NCBI RefSeq assembly: GCF_015594925.2 | Contig: NZ_CP087590.1 | Location: forward strand, 1,612,001-1,676,000 | Length of the DNA: 64,000 nucleotides | DNA from: Vibrio sp. VB16 | GTDB lineage: Bacteria; Pseudomonadota; Gammaproteobacteria; Enterobacterales; Vibrionaceae | Direction of reading: 5' to 3' | In this document: positions 9,593 through 18,533 of the stretch, one piece after another | Numbering within the stretch: the stretch's first letter is position 1 | How the letters are laid out: every line of letters starts with the position of its first letter | The notes under the pieces: generated by a model | The model's input: the letters and a program-made list of their open reading frames with translations, nothing else | Databases searched by the model: none | Told to the model about the DNA's origin: nothing | Position numbers and translations under genes: made by a program

Positions 9593-10291
9593 ATGCGGTT
9601 AGATAAATTTTTGTGTGATGCATTAGGTGCGACACGTAAAGAAGCGACAAAAATCATTAAAAGCGGCAGTGTAACGGTTAATGACACCACGATAAAAAGT
9701 GGCGCACATAAACTAAAAGAGACCTGTGTTGTTGAATGGCAAAACAAGGTAATCACTGTTCATGGGCCTAAATATATCATGCTATTTAAGCCTGAGGGCT
9801 ATGTATGCTCTCATGAAGATGGTTTCAACCCTACGGCGTTTGTTTTATTAGATGAAATCAAGATGGAGAACCTGCACTTTGCTGGTCGATTGGATGTCGA
9901 CACCACGGGCTTAGTGCTTATTACTGATGACGGGAAATGGTCACATCGGATTACTTCCCCTAAACATAAGTGCGAAAAAACATATAGGGTTTGGTTAGCC
10001 GATCCAGTTTTAGACGATTACGTATCGACGTTTGCAGAAGGTATCGAGTTAAGAAGTGAACCGGAACCGACATTGCCAGCGACCTTAGAGGTTATCGATA
10101 CCAATGAGGTCTTGTTGACGATTGTAGAAGGTAAGTATCATCAAGTTAAACGGATGTTTGCCGCGCTTGGAAATAAAGTTGAAGCGCTTCATCGAGAACG
10201 CATAGGTGCAATCGAATTGGATGTTGATTTAGAGCCAGGCGAATATCGTTATTTGACAGAGGAAGAAGTAGGTTCTGTCTGGAGCAAGTAA
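9593..10291 (+). CDS. rsuA: 16S rRNA pseudouridine(516) synthase RsuA
   Basis: A 232-residue pseudouridine synthase of the RsuA family, which converts U516 of 16S rRNA to pseudouridine. Residues 1-50 form the S4 RNA-binding domain (MRLDKFLCDALGATRKEA). The catalytic motif GRLDVDTTGLVLIT (98-111) contains the catalytic aspartate at about 101, and KTYRVWL and EGKYHQVKRMFAALG are further family blocks. GAGGT lies 6 bases before the ATG. It is followed at 80 bases by bcr in the same direction, matching the E. coli order. Confidence 0.96.
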   Translation: MRLDKFLCDALGATRKEATKIIKSGSVTVNDTTIKSGAHKLKETCVVEWQNKVITVHGPKYIMLFKPEGYVCSHEDGFNPTAFVLLDEIKMENLHFAGRLDVDTTGLVLITDDGKWSHRITSPKHKCEKTYRVWLADPVLDDYVSTFAEGIELRSEPEPTLPATLEVIDTNEVLLTIVEGKYHQVKRMFAALGNKVEALHRERIGAIELDVDLEPGEYRYLTEEEVGSVWSK

Positions 10292-10373
10292 TGGGCTGGC
10301 AAAGGGGTAGGTCGACTCGGTAGTAGAGTCGTTATTTACTATACATATTAATCAAAATTGATGTCGGAGCAGT

Positions 10374-11564
10374 ATGACAAGTAGCAACACAAATCAGCTT
10401 GGCCTTTTAATGTTTATCATTTTAGGTGCTATTGGTGCACTGACTCCATTAGCCATTGATATGTATCTGCCTGCAATGCCAACAATCGCGAAAGAGTTAG
10501 GGGTAGATCCTGGCGCGGTTCAGATAACGTTAACAACCTATACCGCTGGGTTTGCTATTGGTCAATTATTGCATGGCCCACTCTCTGACAGTTATGGTCG
10601 AAAGCCGATATTAATCATAGGTATTTTGCTGTTTGCTATTGGTTCTATCGTGTGTGCAACGACATCCGATATCGAGTCGTTAAAATACGTACGGGCGGCG
10701 CAAGGCTTTGCTGGGGCGTCAGCCGCGGTTGTTATTCAAGCCTTGGTTAGAGATATGTACGAGAAAGAAGATTTTGCTCGTACTATGTCCTTTATTACGC
10801 TGGTGGTGATGATTGCACCACTTATTGCCCCCATGCTGGGTGGCTATTTAGCCGTTTGGTTTGGCTGGCGCTCAATATTTTGGGTACTCGCGGTCGTATC
10901 TGGTTTGGTTATCGCTGCGGTGATCTGGAAGATACCAGAGACACTCGCACCAGAAAACAGACAGAAGCTGCATTTTAGAACCACGATTCAAAACTATATC
11001 CGCTTGTTTATGAATCCTGTCGCCTTGGGTTTGATGTTCGCCGGTGCGTTCTCATTTGCGGGTATGTTTGCATTTCTAACCGCGGGCTCGTTTGTTTATA
11101 TCGATGTCTACGGAGTGGGTACGTCGCAGTTTGGTTATCTGTTTGGTTTAAACGTTGTCGGTTTATTCATTATGACGACCGTGAATGGCCGGATTGTAAG
11201 AAGAGTGAGCTCTAAATGGATGCTCTCTTTTGCCATTCTGATTCAACTTATCGCTGGTGTCGGGCTCTTTATTGGTTGGTTAGCGGATATTGGATTGTGG
11301 GGTATTGTCCCTTTTGTCATGCTCTATATTAGTATGATGTCTACAGTGGGCAGCAACTCGATGGCTATCTTGCTATCGGCTTACCCAGGTATGGCGGGCA
11401 CCGCTTCTTCGTTAGCGGGTACGTTGAGATTTGGTGTCGGATCTATTATCGGTGTTATCGTTGCTATGTTGCCGGGTGACACAGCATGGCCGATGATTTT
11501 AATAATGACACTTTGTGCCGTAATGTCTGCGGTTTTTTATTGGTTTTTAGGACGTAAAGCTTAA
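10374..11564 (+). CDS. bcr: Bcr/CflA family drug efflux transporter
   Basis: A 396-residue major facilitator with 12 predicted membrane segments. It has the MFS motif GPLSDSYGRKP between helices 2 and 3 and the Bcr/CflA marks LTPLAIDMYLPAMP near residue 30 and QALVRDMYE near 125. Bcr of E. coli exports bicyclomycin, sulfonamides and cysteine by proton antiport at the inner membrane; the substrate here is inferred from homology and from position after rsuA. GGAG precedes the ATG. The stop codon overlaps the next start (TAATG), so the DUF2913-like gene is translationally coupled. Confidence 0.92.
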   Translation: MTSSNTNQLGLLMFIILGAIGALTPLAIDMYLPAMPTIAKELGVDPGAVQITLTTYTAGFAIGQLLHGPLSDSYGRKPILIIGILLFAIGSIVCATTSDIESLKYVRAAQGFAGASAAVVIQALVRDMYEKEDFARTMSFITLVVMIAPLIAPMLGGYLAVWFGWRSIFWVLAVVSGLVIAAVIWKIPETLAPENRQKLHFRTTIQNYIRLFMNPVALGLMFAGAFSFAGMFAFLTAGSFVYIDVYGVGTSQFGYLFGLNVVGLFIMTTVNGRIVRRVSSKWMLSFAILIQLIAGVGLFIGWLADIGLWGIVPFVMLYISMMSTVGSNSMAILLSAYPGMAGTASSLAGTLRFGVGSIIGVIVAMLPGDTAWPMILIMTLCAVMSAVFYWFLGRKA

Positions 11565-12214
11565 TGGCTATCTATACAGTTGAAATGCAAAACGTAGTTA
11601 ATTCAGCGCTTGATGAATTAGAAGAACTACATAAAAGAGGAAAGGTGGCCAATACACCTGTCAGTAATACACATTTTTTGGTTCGTTGGGTAACACTGAG
11701 TCTGAAAACTCAGAGATTCGATCGCTGTGTTCGCGATAATCTTGTACGCTGGCAAAAAATGGGAAGAAGCAAAGGGACTAAATCTGAACTGATGTTTACC
11801 TTCAAAAATATCTCTAAGTTTTATGGTCAGTTGTCACCAGTAGACGAAGAACCTAAGATTATCTCTGATTCTGATATTGAAGCGTTTCTTGAGGTGATGG
11901 AAAAGGCCAATTGGGGGGTAAGTACTGAGTTTGAAATTACAGGCAAAATGCAGGTATTTACGGAAGGGGATAACTCTTTCCTTCTTTGCGCAAAGCAATG
12001 CGATGATTGTTTTGAAGGGGGCTCTGAACTAGTAAAACCAATGAGTTTTTATGTTCGAGGTCACCATGCCGAGTTTGTCAGGATGGCGAGTGAGTTTGGT
12101 TTTATGCTGCATAAGCGTACGGACTATAAGTCCGCAGTGAAGTATCACGGCGAATACCTAATTTACCCAAAAAACCAAGGGAGCCAGTTAGCGGAGATCC
12201 CAATCGGTTTTTAA
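11564..12214 (+). CDS. DUF2913-like protein
   Basis: A 216-residue cytosolic protein without signal or membrane segments. The stretch VSNTHFLVRWVTLSLKTQRF, with WQKMGRSKG a little later, recalls DUF2913, a family found mainly in Vibrionaceae and other enterics; that assignment is from memory. A pair of cysteines (CAKQCDDC near 148-155) is notable but no metal site is proven. Function is unknown. It overlaps the bcr stop by one base, so it is in the bcr operon, and ends just before a terminator hairpin. Confidence 0.7.
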   Translation: MAIYTVEMQNVVNSALDELEELHKRGKVANTPVSNTHFLVRWVTLSLKTQRFDRCVRDNLVRWQKMGRSKGTKSELMFTFKNISKFYGQLSPVDEEPKIISDSDIEAFLEVMEKANWGVSTEFEITGKMQVFTEGDNSFLLCAKQCDDCFEGGSELVKPMSFYVRGHHAEFVRMASEFGFMLHKRTDYKSAVKYHGEYLIYPKNQGSQLAEIPIGF

Positions 12215-12227
12215 GACCAAATAGGGT

Positions 12228-12269
12228 AAGTTACAGGTTCAAAGTTAATCAACATTAAACCTGTAACTT
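12228..12269. terminator. Hairpin between convergent genes
   Basis: Arms 12228-12239 and 12258-12269 form a perfect 12-bp stem with an 18-base loop. It lies 14 bases after the DUF2913-like gene and before the end of the convergent SDR gene. T-rich sequence follows only weakly, so it may act as a bidirectional terminator or an mRNA end stabiliser. Confidence 0.6.
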
Positions 12270-12276
12270 ATTTAAT

Positions 12277-13719
12277 CTACGCTTTTTTTACTATCGCTTT
12301 AACCATGCCTTTAAAAATAAACAGGTGTGCAGGCATCATTGCAAACCAATAGAGTAAACCTCTAAAGCCTTGCGGATGCCACCAGGCTCTGACATCTAAC
12401 TCTCGGTAATCACCATGATCTTTAATGGTGCATTCAAGGCGACCTAACCCCGGAGCCGTCATACCGAAAAGCAGTGATATAAACTGATTTTTCTCACATC
12501 GTATTACCTTCCATGAGTCAATATGATCCCCGATCTTGAGTTCAGGGCCTGAGGGGCTTCGTCTTTTTGGAATGCCGCCACCGACCAACAGATCAAGCCA
12601 TTCTCGTGTACGCCACAATATATTGGCGAAAAAATAACCTTCTTCAGGGCTACCTATTTTTTTAACAACTTGCCATAGTTCTTCGGCTGTTTTATCGGTC
12701 TTAATGCTTGCTCCTGCATCTTTCGGGTAGTACCCATAACCAGATTGCCACCGGTTAAGTGCGGCAGGGTCAAACCCCCAAACCTCACTTCGTATAAACT
12801 CGCCTTCATTGCTGACCGACTGGGTAACGGCGTCTTTATACGAGATTAATGGTTGCGGGTATTTTTTACGGATCTCTTGAGAATCGGCAACGTAGTCGTG
12901 TTCGAGCCCGGCCAGTAAAGCCCGACCGATATTGGCAGGAACAGACGTGACCAATCCCAACCAATAAGAGGCCATTTTAGGGGTGAGCAGTGAGGTAGAC
13001 CAGAGCCGAAGAGGATGACCGATAGCGGTACATATCACACTAAACTGTTCTCGATAACTCAGAATATCGGGTCCGCCGACTTCGTAAAAATAACTTTGAG
13101 TTGGTGATTCATTAAGCTGAGCAAGAAGGTAGTGGTTAAGGTTGTTTAGTGCAATCGGGTTTGCTTTGGAGTCAACCCATTTAGGAGCAATGATAATTGG
13201 CATGTTATAGGTGAAATCTTTCATGATTTCGAACGCGGCAGACCCGGGACCAATAATGACTCCGGCTCTTAATTCGGTAACGGGGACGTTAGCTTGCTTT
13301 AGGATCTCTCCGGTTTTTTTACGAGCAAGAAGGTGCTCTGAGTTTCCTGTCTGCGGTTGAATAGCACTAAGGTAGACAACATGTTTAACGCTGCTATCAA
13401 TTAACGCATCTTTAAAGTTGATAGCCAAAGAAAGTTCATATTCGAGGAAATCGTGACCATGAGCCATCCCATGAACAAGAAAATAAACAAGCTCATGGCC
13501 TCTAACGGCATCTAATGTCGCTTCTTTTTCGGCTAGATCAAGATAGACAGTTGTTAGGTTGGCATGCGGTTGGACTCGTGCTTTCAGGTAGTCGATCTGT
13601 CTGGAAGCGGCAGTAACGAAATGGCCCTGCTCGAGAAGCAGTGGAATAAGTTGCGAGCCTACGTAGCCAGAAGCGCCAAGAACCAATATTTTTTTCTTTT
13701 CCATAGCCAATAACTTCAT
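12277..13719 (-). CDS. NAD(P)-binding SDR-family protein with C-terminal DUF2867 domain
   Basis: A 480-residue fusion. Residues 8-240 form an atypical short-chain dehydrogenase (NmrA-like) Rossmann domain with the nucleotide motif GASGYVGSQL near 15-24. Residues 330-480 match DUF2867 (WRTREWLDLLVGG, then IDSWKV, and GMTAPGLGRLE), a START-like or SRPBCC-like domain. The pairing is known in many proteobacteria as an uncharacterised oxidoreductase-like protein; the substrate is unknown. A start at ATG 13704 (MEKKKILVLG) is closer to the family start; the AAGGA site is nearly touching ATG 13719, so the start is unsure. It is divergent from the MATE gene. Confidence 0.87.
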   Translation of the reverse strand: MKLLAMEKKKILVLGASGYVGSQLIPLLLEQGHFVTAASRQIDYLKARVQPHANLTTVYLDLAEKEATLDAVRGHELVYFLVHGMAHGHDFLEYELSLAINFKDALIDSSVKHVVYLSAIQPQTGNSEHLLARKKTGEILKQANVPVTELRAGVIIGPGSAAFEIMKDFTYNMPIIIAPKWVDSKANPIALNNLNHYLLAQLNESPTQSYFYEVGGPDILSYREQFSVICTAIGHPLRLWSTSLLTPKMASYWLGLVTSVPANIGRALLAGLEHDYVADSQEIRKKYPQPLISYKDAVTQSVSNEGEFIRSEVWGFDPAALNRWQSGYGYYPKDAGASIKTDKTAEELWQVVKKIGSPEEGYFFANILWRTREWLDLLVGGGIPKRRSPSGPELKIGDHIDSWKVIRCEKNQFISLLFGMTAPGLGRLECTIKDHGDYRELDVRAWWHPQGFRGLLYWFAMMPAHLFIFKGMVKAIVKKA

Positions 13720-13839
13720 TCCTTTTCATGGTGATCCCAAATCAATGGGAGTAGAATACTCTTGCTATTCTTCGTGTTAATGCTCTGCCCATTCTTCTAC
13801 GTCTTTAGGCGCGCATCCCTTTCATTTTTATGAGGCTTT

Positions 13840-15219
13840 ATGACCAACACCTTATCATTAGTTTACAAGTATACAAAAGGTGATTTTTTACGCCGTTTAT
13901 TTGCCATTGCACTCCCTATCGCACTGCAAAACATTATGTTTTCTAGCAGAGGATTAGTCGATGTTCTTATGCTTGGTCAGCTTGGTGAAGCGGATATCGC
14001 CGCCGTCGGCGTAGCGAGTCGTGCGATGTTTGTCACTACGCTCATGTTGGTCGGTGTCAATACGGGTGGGGCGTTATTGACGGCGCAGTTTTGGGGAGCA
14101 GGGAATAAGGACGGTGTAAGAGAGAGTACCGCTTTAACGTGGATCATTGCGAATGCGTTTGCCTTATTGACCGTGATCTTGTTTATGCTCTATCCAGAAC
14201 AGATTATGGGGCTGGCAACCGATTCAGCACAGGTTATTGCTCTGGGTAGTGAATATATCGTCATTACATCCCTTAGTATGTTTGCGGTGGCATGTGTCAG
14301 TAGTATGGCGGTGGGCCTTCGAGCGATGCATCGCCCCGGTGTGAGTACCTTTTTTAGTGGTATTGGTATTGTTTCTAACGTGTTTCTTAATTGGGTTTTG
14401 ATTTTTGGGCATTTTGGAATGCCCGCAATGGGAATCAAAGGCGCGGCTATCGCGACAGTGCTTAGTGGCGCTATAGAAATTGTCTGTTTATACGCCTTTT
14501 TATATAAATCAAAGAGTTTGCTCGCGTTTACGCTGTCTGACGTGAAGGTCGCTTTTACTTCAGAGAAGGTGTCGCGTTTTCTTCGGTTATCATTACCAAC
14601 AACATTAAACTTCTTTACTTGGGCCGCTGGTCTGTTTGCTTACCACGCTATTATGGGACGAACCGGGGTACAAGGCTTAGCCGCGTTATCGGTGATGACG
14701 CCAGTAGACTCCATTGGGATAAGCTTGCTTATTGGTACCTCTACGGCTGCGGGGGTTCTTACGGGTAATCAAATTGGCGCAAAGAAATATGATGCGGTTT
14801 ATTACCAATCGATAGGGTTACTTTTTCTCAGTGTTCTGCTTGGCTTATGCACGGCGGTGGTCCTTTATACTATCCAAATACCAATCCTTGACTCTTTTAG
14901 TGCGTTAACGGAAGAGACACGGGCACTTGCAGACAAGTTTATGCTGATACTCTGTTTTGGAATGGTAATTCGATCTATACCGCTTACCTTAGTGGTGGGT
15001 GTATTAAGGGCAGGTGGTGATGTTAAATATTGTTTGTATCAAGATGTCGTCTCCCAATGGTTTATCGGGATCCCAATTGCTGCATTTGCCGCGGTATATC
15101 TTGGGTTAAAACCGGAATATGTTTATGCGCTATTTTTGGTTGAAGAGTGTATTAAGTGCTTTAGTGCTATCCATCGATTAAAAAGCAGAAAATGGATTCG
15201 AAACTTGATCGAAAGGTAA
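13840..15219 (+). CDS. MATE family efflux transporter
   Basis: A 459-residue inner-membrane protein with 12 predicted helices in two similar halves (starts near residues 15 and 240). Family marks include IALPIALQN, a first-helix region DVLMLGQLGEADIAAVGVAS, and GLRAMHRPG, with the equivalent LRAGGDVKY in the second half. MATE proteins export cationic drugs or metabolites against sodium or proton gradients. It is closer to the DinF/uncharacterised branch than to NorM. GAGG lies five bases before the ATG. It stands alone, divergent from the SDR gene. Confidence 0.92.
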   Translation: MTNTLSLVYKYTKGDFLRRLFAIALPIALQNIMFSSRGLVDVLMLGQLGEADIAAVGVASRAMFVTTLMLVGVNTGGALLTAQFWGAGNKDGVRESTALTWIIANAFALLTVILFMLYPEQIMGLATDSAQVIALGSEYIVITSLSMFAVACVSSMAVGLRAMHRPGVSTFFSGIGIVSNVFLNWVLIFGHFGMPAMGIKGAAIATVLSGAIEIVCLYAFLYKSKSLLAFTLSDVKVAFTSEKVSRFLRLSLPTTLNFFTWAAGLFAYHAIMGRTGVQGLAALSVMTPVDSIGISLLIGTSTAAGVLTGNQIGAKKYDAVYYQSIGLLFLSVLLGLCTAVVLYTIQIPILDSFSALTEETRALADKFMLILCFGMVIRSIPLTLVVGVLRAGGDVKYCLYQDVVSQWFIGIPIAAFAAVYLGLKPEYVYALFLVEECIKCFSAIHRLKSRKWIRNLIER

Positions 15220-15425
15220 GTCTGTTGACAATTGGCTAAATAATCGACACTCGTACGGTTATTTTTGAGAGAATGCAATTTTAATTGAATTTTATTGAAG
15301 CTATATCATCCTAGCGTGACAGTTTGCTTAAAATAATGTGATCAGGTAGGTAAAATACTTCCGAAAAGTGAGTAATTAGTGTAACTTCACATACCCTGAA
15401 TTCTTTAATGCGAGCGTAATCTTTA

Positions 15426-16097
15426 ATGCTAGAATTGTCCGACCTAAATAAAGGCTATGTAGATGGTGGAGAATTTCATCCAGTACTACAAGGGGCAGCT
15501 CTAAAATTAAATCAAGGTGAACAACTCGCGTTAATGGGAGAAAGTGGCTCTGGTAAAAGTACGCTACTCAACCTGATTGCTGGACTCGACTCGACTGATT
15601 CGGGTGAAATTTGGTTTTCAAGTTTCGCTATGCATGCCAGTAACGAGGTACAGAAAACAGCCTATCGCCGACATAATATTGGCCATATATTCCAACAATA
15701 CAACCTTCTACCAACATTGAATATTGCAGATAACATTCGTTTCTGTAGACAGTTGAAAGGGTTACCAGAAGATAAAGGTTTGTGGCGTCAGATATTGTCG
15801 GCCCTTGACCTCATGCCGTTATTAGGCCGTTATCCTGAAGAAGTGTCTGGTGGTCAACAACAGCGAACGGCGATTGCTCGCGCATTGTATATGGAGCCCA
15901 AATTGCTGTTGGCAGATGAACCAACTGGTAGCTTAGATGAAAGAAACGCGGAAGCGGTAATGCGGTTATTAACCTCATTGGCTAAGCAGCTTAATTGCAC
16001 TCTTTTACTTGTTACGCACAGTAAAAAAGTAGCAGAGCACATGAGCGGTTGTGTCCGTCTTCAAGGAGGGCAATTGCATGTTATGGCCGGTAGTTAA
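15426..16097 (+). CDS. ABC transporter ATP-binding protein, LolD/MacB-like
   Basis: A 223-residue ABC ATPase. Walker A is GESGSGKST (38-46), the Q loop is IFQQYNLLP, the signature is VSGGQQQRTAIARAL near 140-153, and Walker B is LLLADEPTGSLD near 160-170. It is of the LolD/MacB/FtsE class that drives FtsX-type permeases. It overlaps the permease gene by 20 bases and starts a three-gene unit ending with the AttH-like exported protein, so it powers that system. The cargo is unknown, perhaps a lipid, lipoprotein or export substrate. Confidence 0.94.
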   Translation: MLELSDLNKGYVDGGEFHPVLQGAALKLNQGEQLALMGESGSGKSTLLNLIAGLDSTDSGEIWFSSFAMHASNEVQKTAYRRHNIGHIFQQYNLLPTLNIADNIRFCRQLKGLPEDKGLWRQILSALDLMPLLGRYPEEVSGGQQQRTAIARALYMEPKLLLADEPTGSLDERNAEAVMRLLTSLAKQLNCTLLLVTHSKKVAEHMSGCVRLQGGQLHVMAGS

Positions 16098-18531
16098 AGC
16101 ACTACTAGGGCATTATCGTCGTCATCCACTTCAACTATTACTCGTCTTGTTCGGGCTCACTCTGGGTGTGTCCGTGTATGTTGGGGTTGCTGCGATCAAT
16201 CAACATGCAAAACAAAGTTATTTGCACAGTGAAACTCTTTTCGCAAACCCTCTTCCTTATACTATTACGCCTAAATTTAGTGCAAATAAGATCCCTCAAG
16301 GCTTTTACATTCAGCTTCGTCGTGAGGGTTTCAATCAATGTATCCCGTTTGATAATTTAAGAATTGAAACAAAGAGTGGTCGCGATCTCTCAATTGTTGG
16401 TGTCGACCCCGTTTCTATTTTGGGGTTAGAAACACTACATCGTAAAAATGACCTCTCGATTTTACGTATGATGCAACCGTCGAAACCTCTCATTATGGGG
16501 GCGGAGCTTGCATCATATCTTGGTAAAAGCAGTGGCGACTTTATAGAACTAAAAGATGGCACGAAACTAGGTCCACTTTTTCTTGACCATAATGCGCTTC
16601 TTTCGGGTACTCGAATACTCGCCGATATATCAAAGGTACGAGAAATCAATGGATCGGGTGGGTTCTCGCGTCTTGCTTGCGAAAGCATGCCAGAAGAAAA
16701 ACTAGAAAGGCTCAAAAGCATATTGCCTAACGGCATAGAATTGTCTAGAAGCTCTAGAGCCGAATTAGAGTCTCTTACAAAGGCGTTTCATCTAAACCTA
16801 TCTGCGATGGGTATGCTTGCACTTGTCGTGGGCATCTTTATTTTTTACCAGGCGATGTCGCTTTCATTTATTCAAAGACAAACGCTAGTAGGCGTGATGC
16901 GTCAGGCTGGGGTCTCGGGATGGCATTTGGCGAAAGCGTTAGCGCTAGAACTGACATTATTCATATTAATAGGTTGGTTTTTTGGCAATGTATTTGGTCT
17001 TATGTTGGCCAATCAACTTATGCCTTCGGTATCGACTACCTTGGCCGACCTCTACACTGCAAACGTTTCTCTGACGGTTGACTGGAGTTGGCATTGGAGT
17101 AAAAACAGTCTGTTGATGGCTATTTTTGGTGCGCTGCTTTCCTGTAGTTGGCCGTTAGTTCGGTTGATAAAGACGCCGCCAATAAGGCTTTCTGCAAAGC
17201 TTTCTTTGGTCCGTTTTGCGGGTAGGGAGTTTGCATGGCAAGCATTAGCGGCCGGTATATTTTGCGTAATGGCGATTGGCATTTATCAGCTTCCAGCCAC
17301 ACCCCAACATGGCTTTATTATTGTCGCACTATTGCTATTGAGTGTGGCATTGTTTATGCCATACGTTATCTTTGAATTATTTTCTGCATTATCGTTCTCT
17401 TTACGTTGGGTGAAAGCGCGTTGGTTTTTCTCCGATGCGGCGTCGAGTATGAGCTTTCGTGGTGTTGCTGTGATGGCGTTCGTTTTGGCGATGTCAGCAA
17501 ACATTACCGTAGAAACATTAGTGGGCAGTTTCAGAGCCACAACCGAGAGTTGGTTGACACAACGATTGGCGGCGGATGTCTATATATTTCCTACCAATAG
17601 TTCGGCAGGTCGAATGAGCAGTTGGTTGAGTACGCGCCCAGAAGTAAAAGAAGTATGGTCGCGCTGGGAATTAGAATTACCAACAAAAACCGGTGTGTTA
17701 GAAGTTGTTAGTACCGGCTTGAGTAATGGTGAGAGAGATTCGGTACCTGTAAAAATAGCGATACCTAACTATTGGTATCAACTTAATACATCGAAGGGTG
17801 TCATGATCAGTGAGGCTATGGCGCTTAAAAAGGATATACGCCCTGGCGATGAGATCCAATTGGGTGGCGTGGTTGAAGAATCATGGCAGGTAGTTGGCGT
17901 CTATTATGATTATGGCAACCCATACAACCAAGTATTAATGTCTCATCGAAATTGGAAAAGCCGATTTGGCGGCTTAGGCAATATTGGGCTTGGAGTTATA
18001 GCCACTGATGATGCAAATATCGATAATTTGCTGGCTCAATTACAATCTAGGTATGCGTTGTCAGAAGATAGGCTATTTGATAACAGTAATATACATGGTC
18101 AAGCGATGCGTATTTTTGACCGCACCTTTGTTATAGCGGACACGTTAGGAAACCTGACGTTGTTTATCGCGATATGCGGCATTTTCTTTGCGACGTTAGC
18201 AGGAGAAGTTTCTAAACAAAGAAACACCGCTCTGTTGAGGTGTTTTGGCATATCGACATTTGAACTCATCGCGTTAAGTGGTTTACAGCTATTTATGTTT
18301 GGATTGATCTCTGCTTTGGTCGCAATGCCGTTAGGTTTAGCGCTTGCGAAAGTGATGGTAGAAGTGGTACTAAAAGAATCCTTTGGTTGGACGATGCCCC
18401 TGTATGTTATTCCGTGGGAATATCTAAATACCTTTGCGTCGGCCATGATCGCGCTCATACTAGCAGGGATTTTACCCATCATAGGTATGATCAAACGAAC
18501 ACCAATGAAATCACTTAGAGATGCATTGTAA
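16078..18531 (+). CDS. FtsX-like ABC transporter permease
   Basis: An 817-residue permease with two FtsX-type modules and about ten membrane segments. A first helix (LLLVLFGLTLGVSVYVGVAA) is followed by a large periplasmic loop (about residues 40-240), a membrane block (about 245-370), two central helices, a second periplasmic domain (about 480-690) and a last membrane block to KSLRDAL. I chose ATG 16078, which has AAGGAGGG seven bases upstream; this start overlaps the ATPase gene by 20 bases. The arrangement resembles the AttFG/YbbP-type machines and not a classical importer. Confidence 0.92.
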   Translation: MLWPVVKALLGHYRRHPLQLLLVLFGLTLGVSVYVGVAAINQHAKQSYLHSETLFANPLPYTITPKFSANKIPQGFYIQLRREGFNQCIPFDNLRIETKSGRDLSIVGVDPVSILGLETLHRKNDLSILRMMQPSKPLIMGAELASYLGKSSGDFIELKDGTKLGPLFLDHNALLSGTRILADISKVREINGSGGFSRLACESMPEEKLERLKSILPNGIELSRSSRAELESLTKAFHLNLSAMGMLALVVGIFIFYQAMSLSFIQRQTLVGVMRQAGVSGWHLAKALALELTLFILIGWFFGNVFGLMLANQLMPSVSTTLADLYTANVSLTVDWSWHWSKNSLLMAIFGALLSCSWPLVRLIKTPPIRLSAKLSLVRFAGREFAWQALAAGIFCVMAIGIYQLPATPQHGFIIVALLLLSVALFMPYVIFELFSALSFSLRWVKARWFFSDAASSMSFRGVAVMAFVLAMSANITVETLVGSFRATTESWLTQRLAADVYIFPTNSSAGRMSSWLSTRPEVKEVWSRWELELPTKTGVLEVVSTGLSNGERDSVPVKIAIPNYWYQLNTSKGVMISEAMALKKDIRPGDEIQLGGVVEESWQVVGVYYDYGNPYNQVLMSHRNWKSRFGGLGNIGLGVIATDDANIDNLLAQLQSRYALSEDRLFDNSNIHGQAMRIFDRTFVIADTLGNLTLFIAICGIFFATLAGEVSKQRNTALLRCFGISTFELIALSGLQLFMFGLISALVAMPLGLALAKVMVEVVLKESFGWTMPLYVIPWEYLNTFASAMIALILAGILPIIGMIKRTPMKSLRDAL

Positions 18532-18533
18532 CT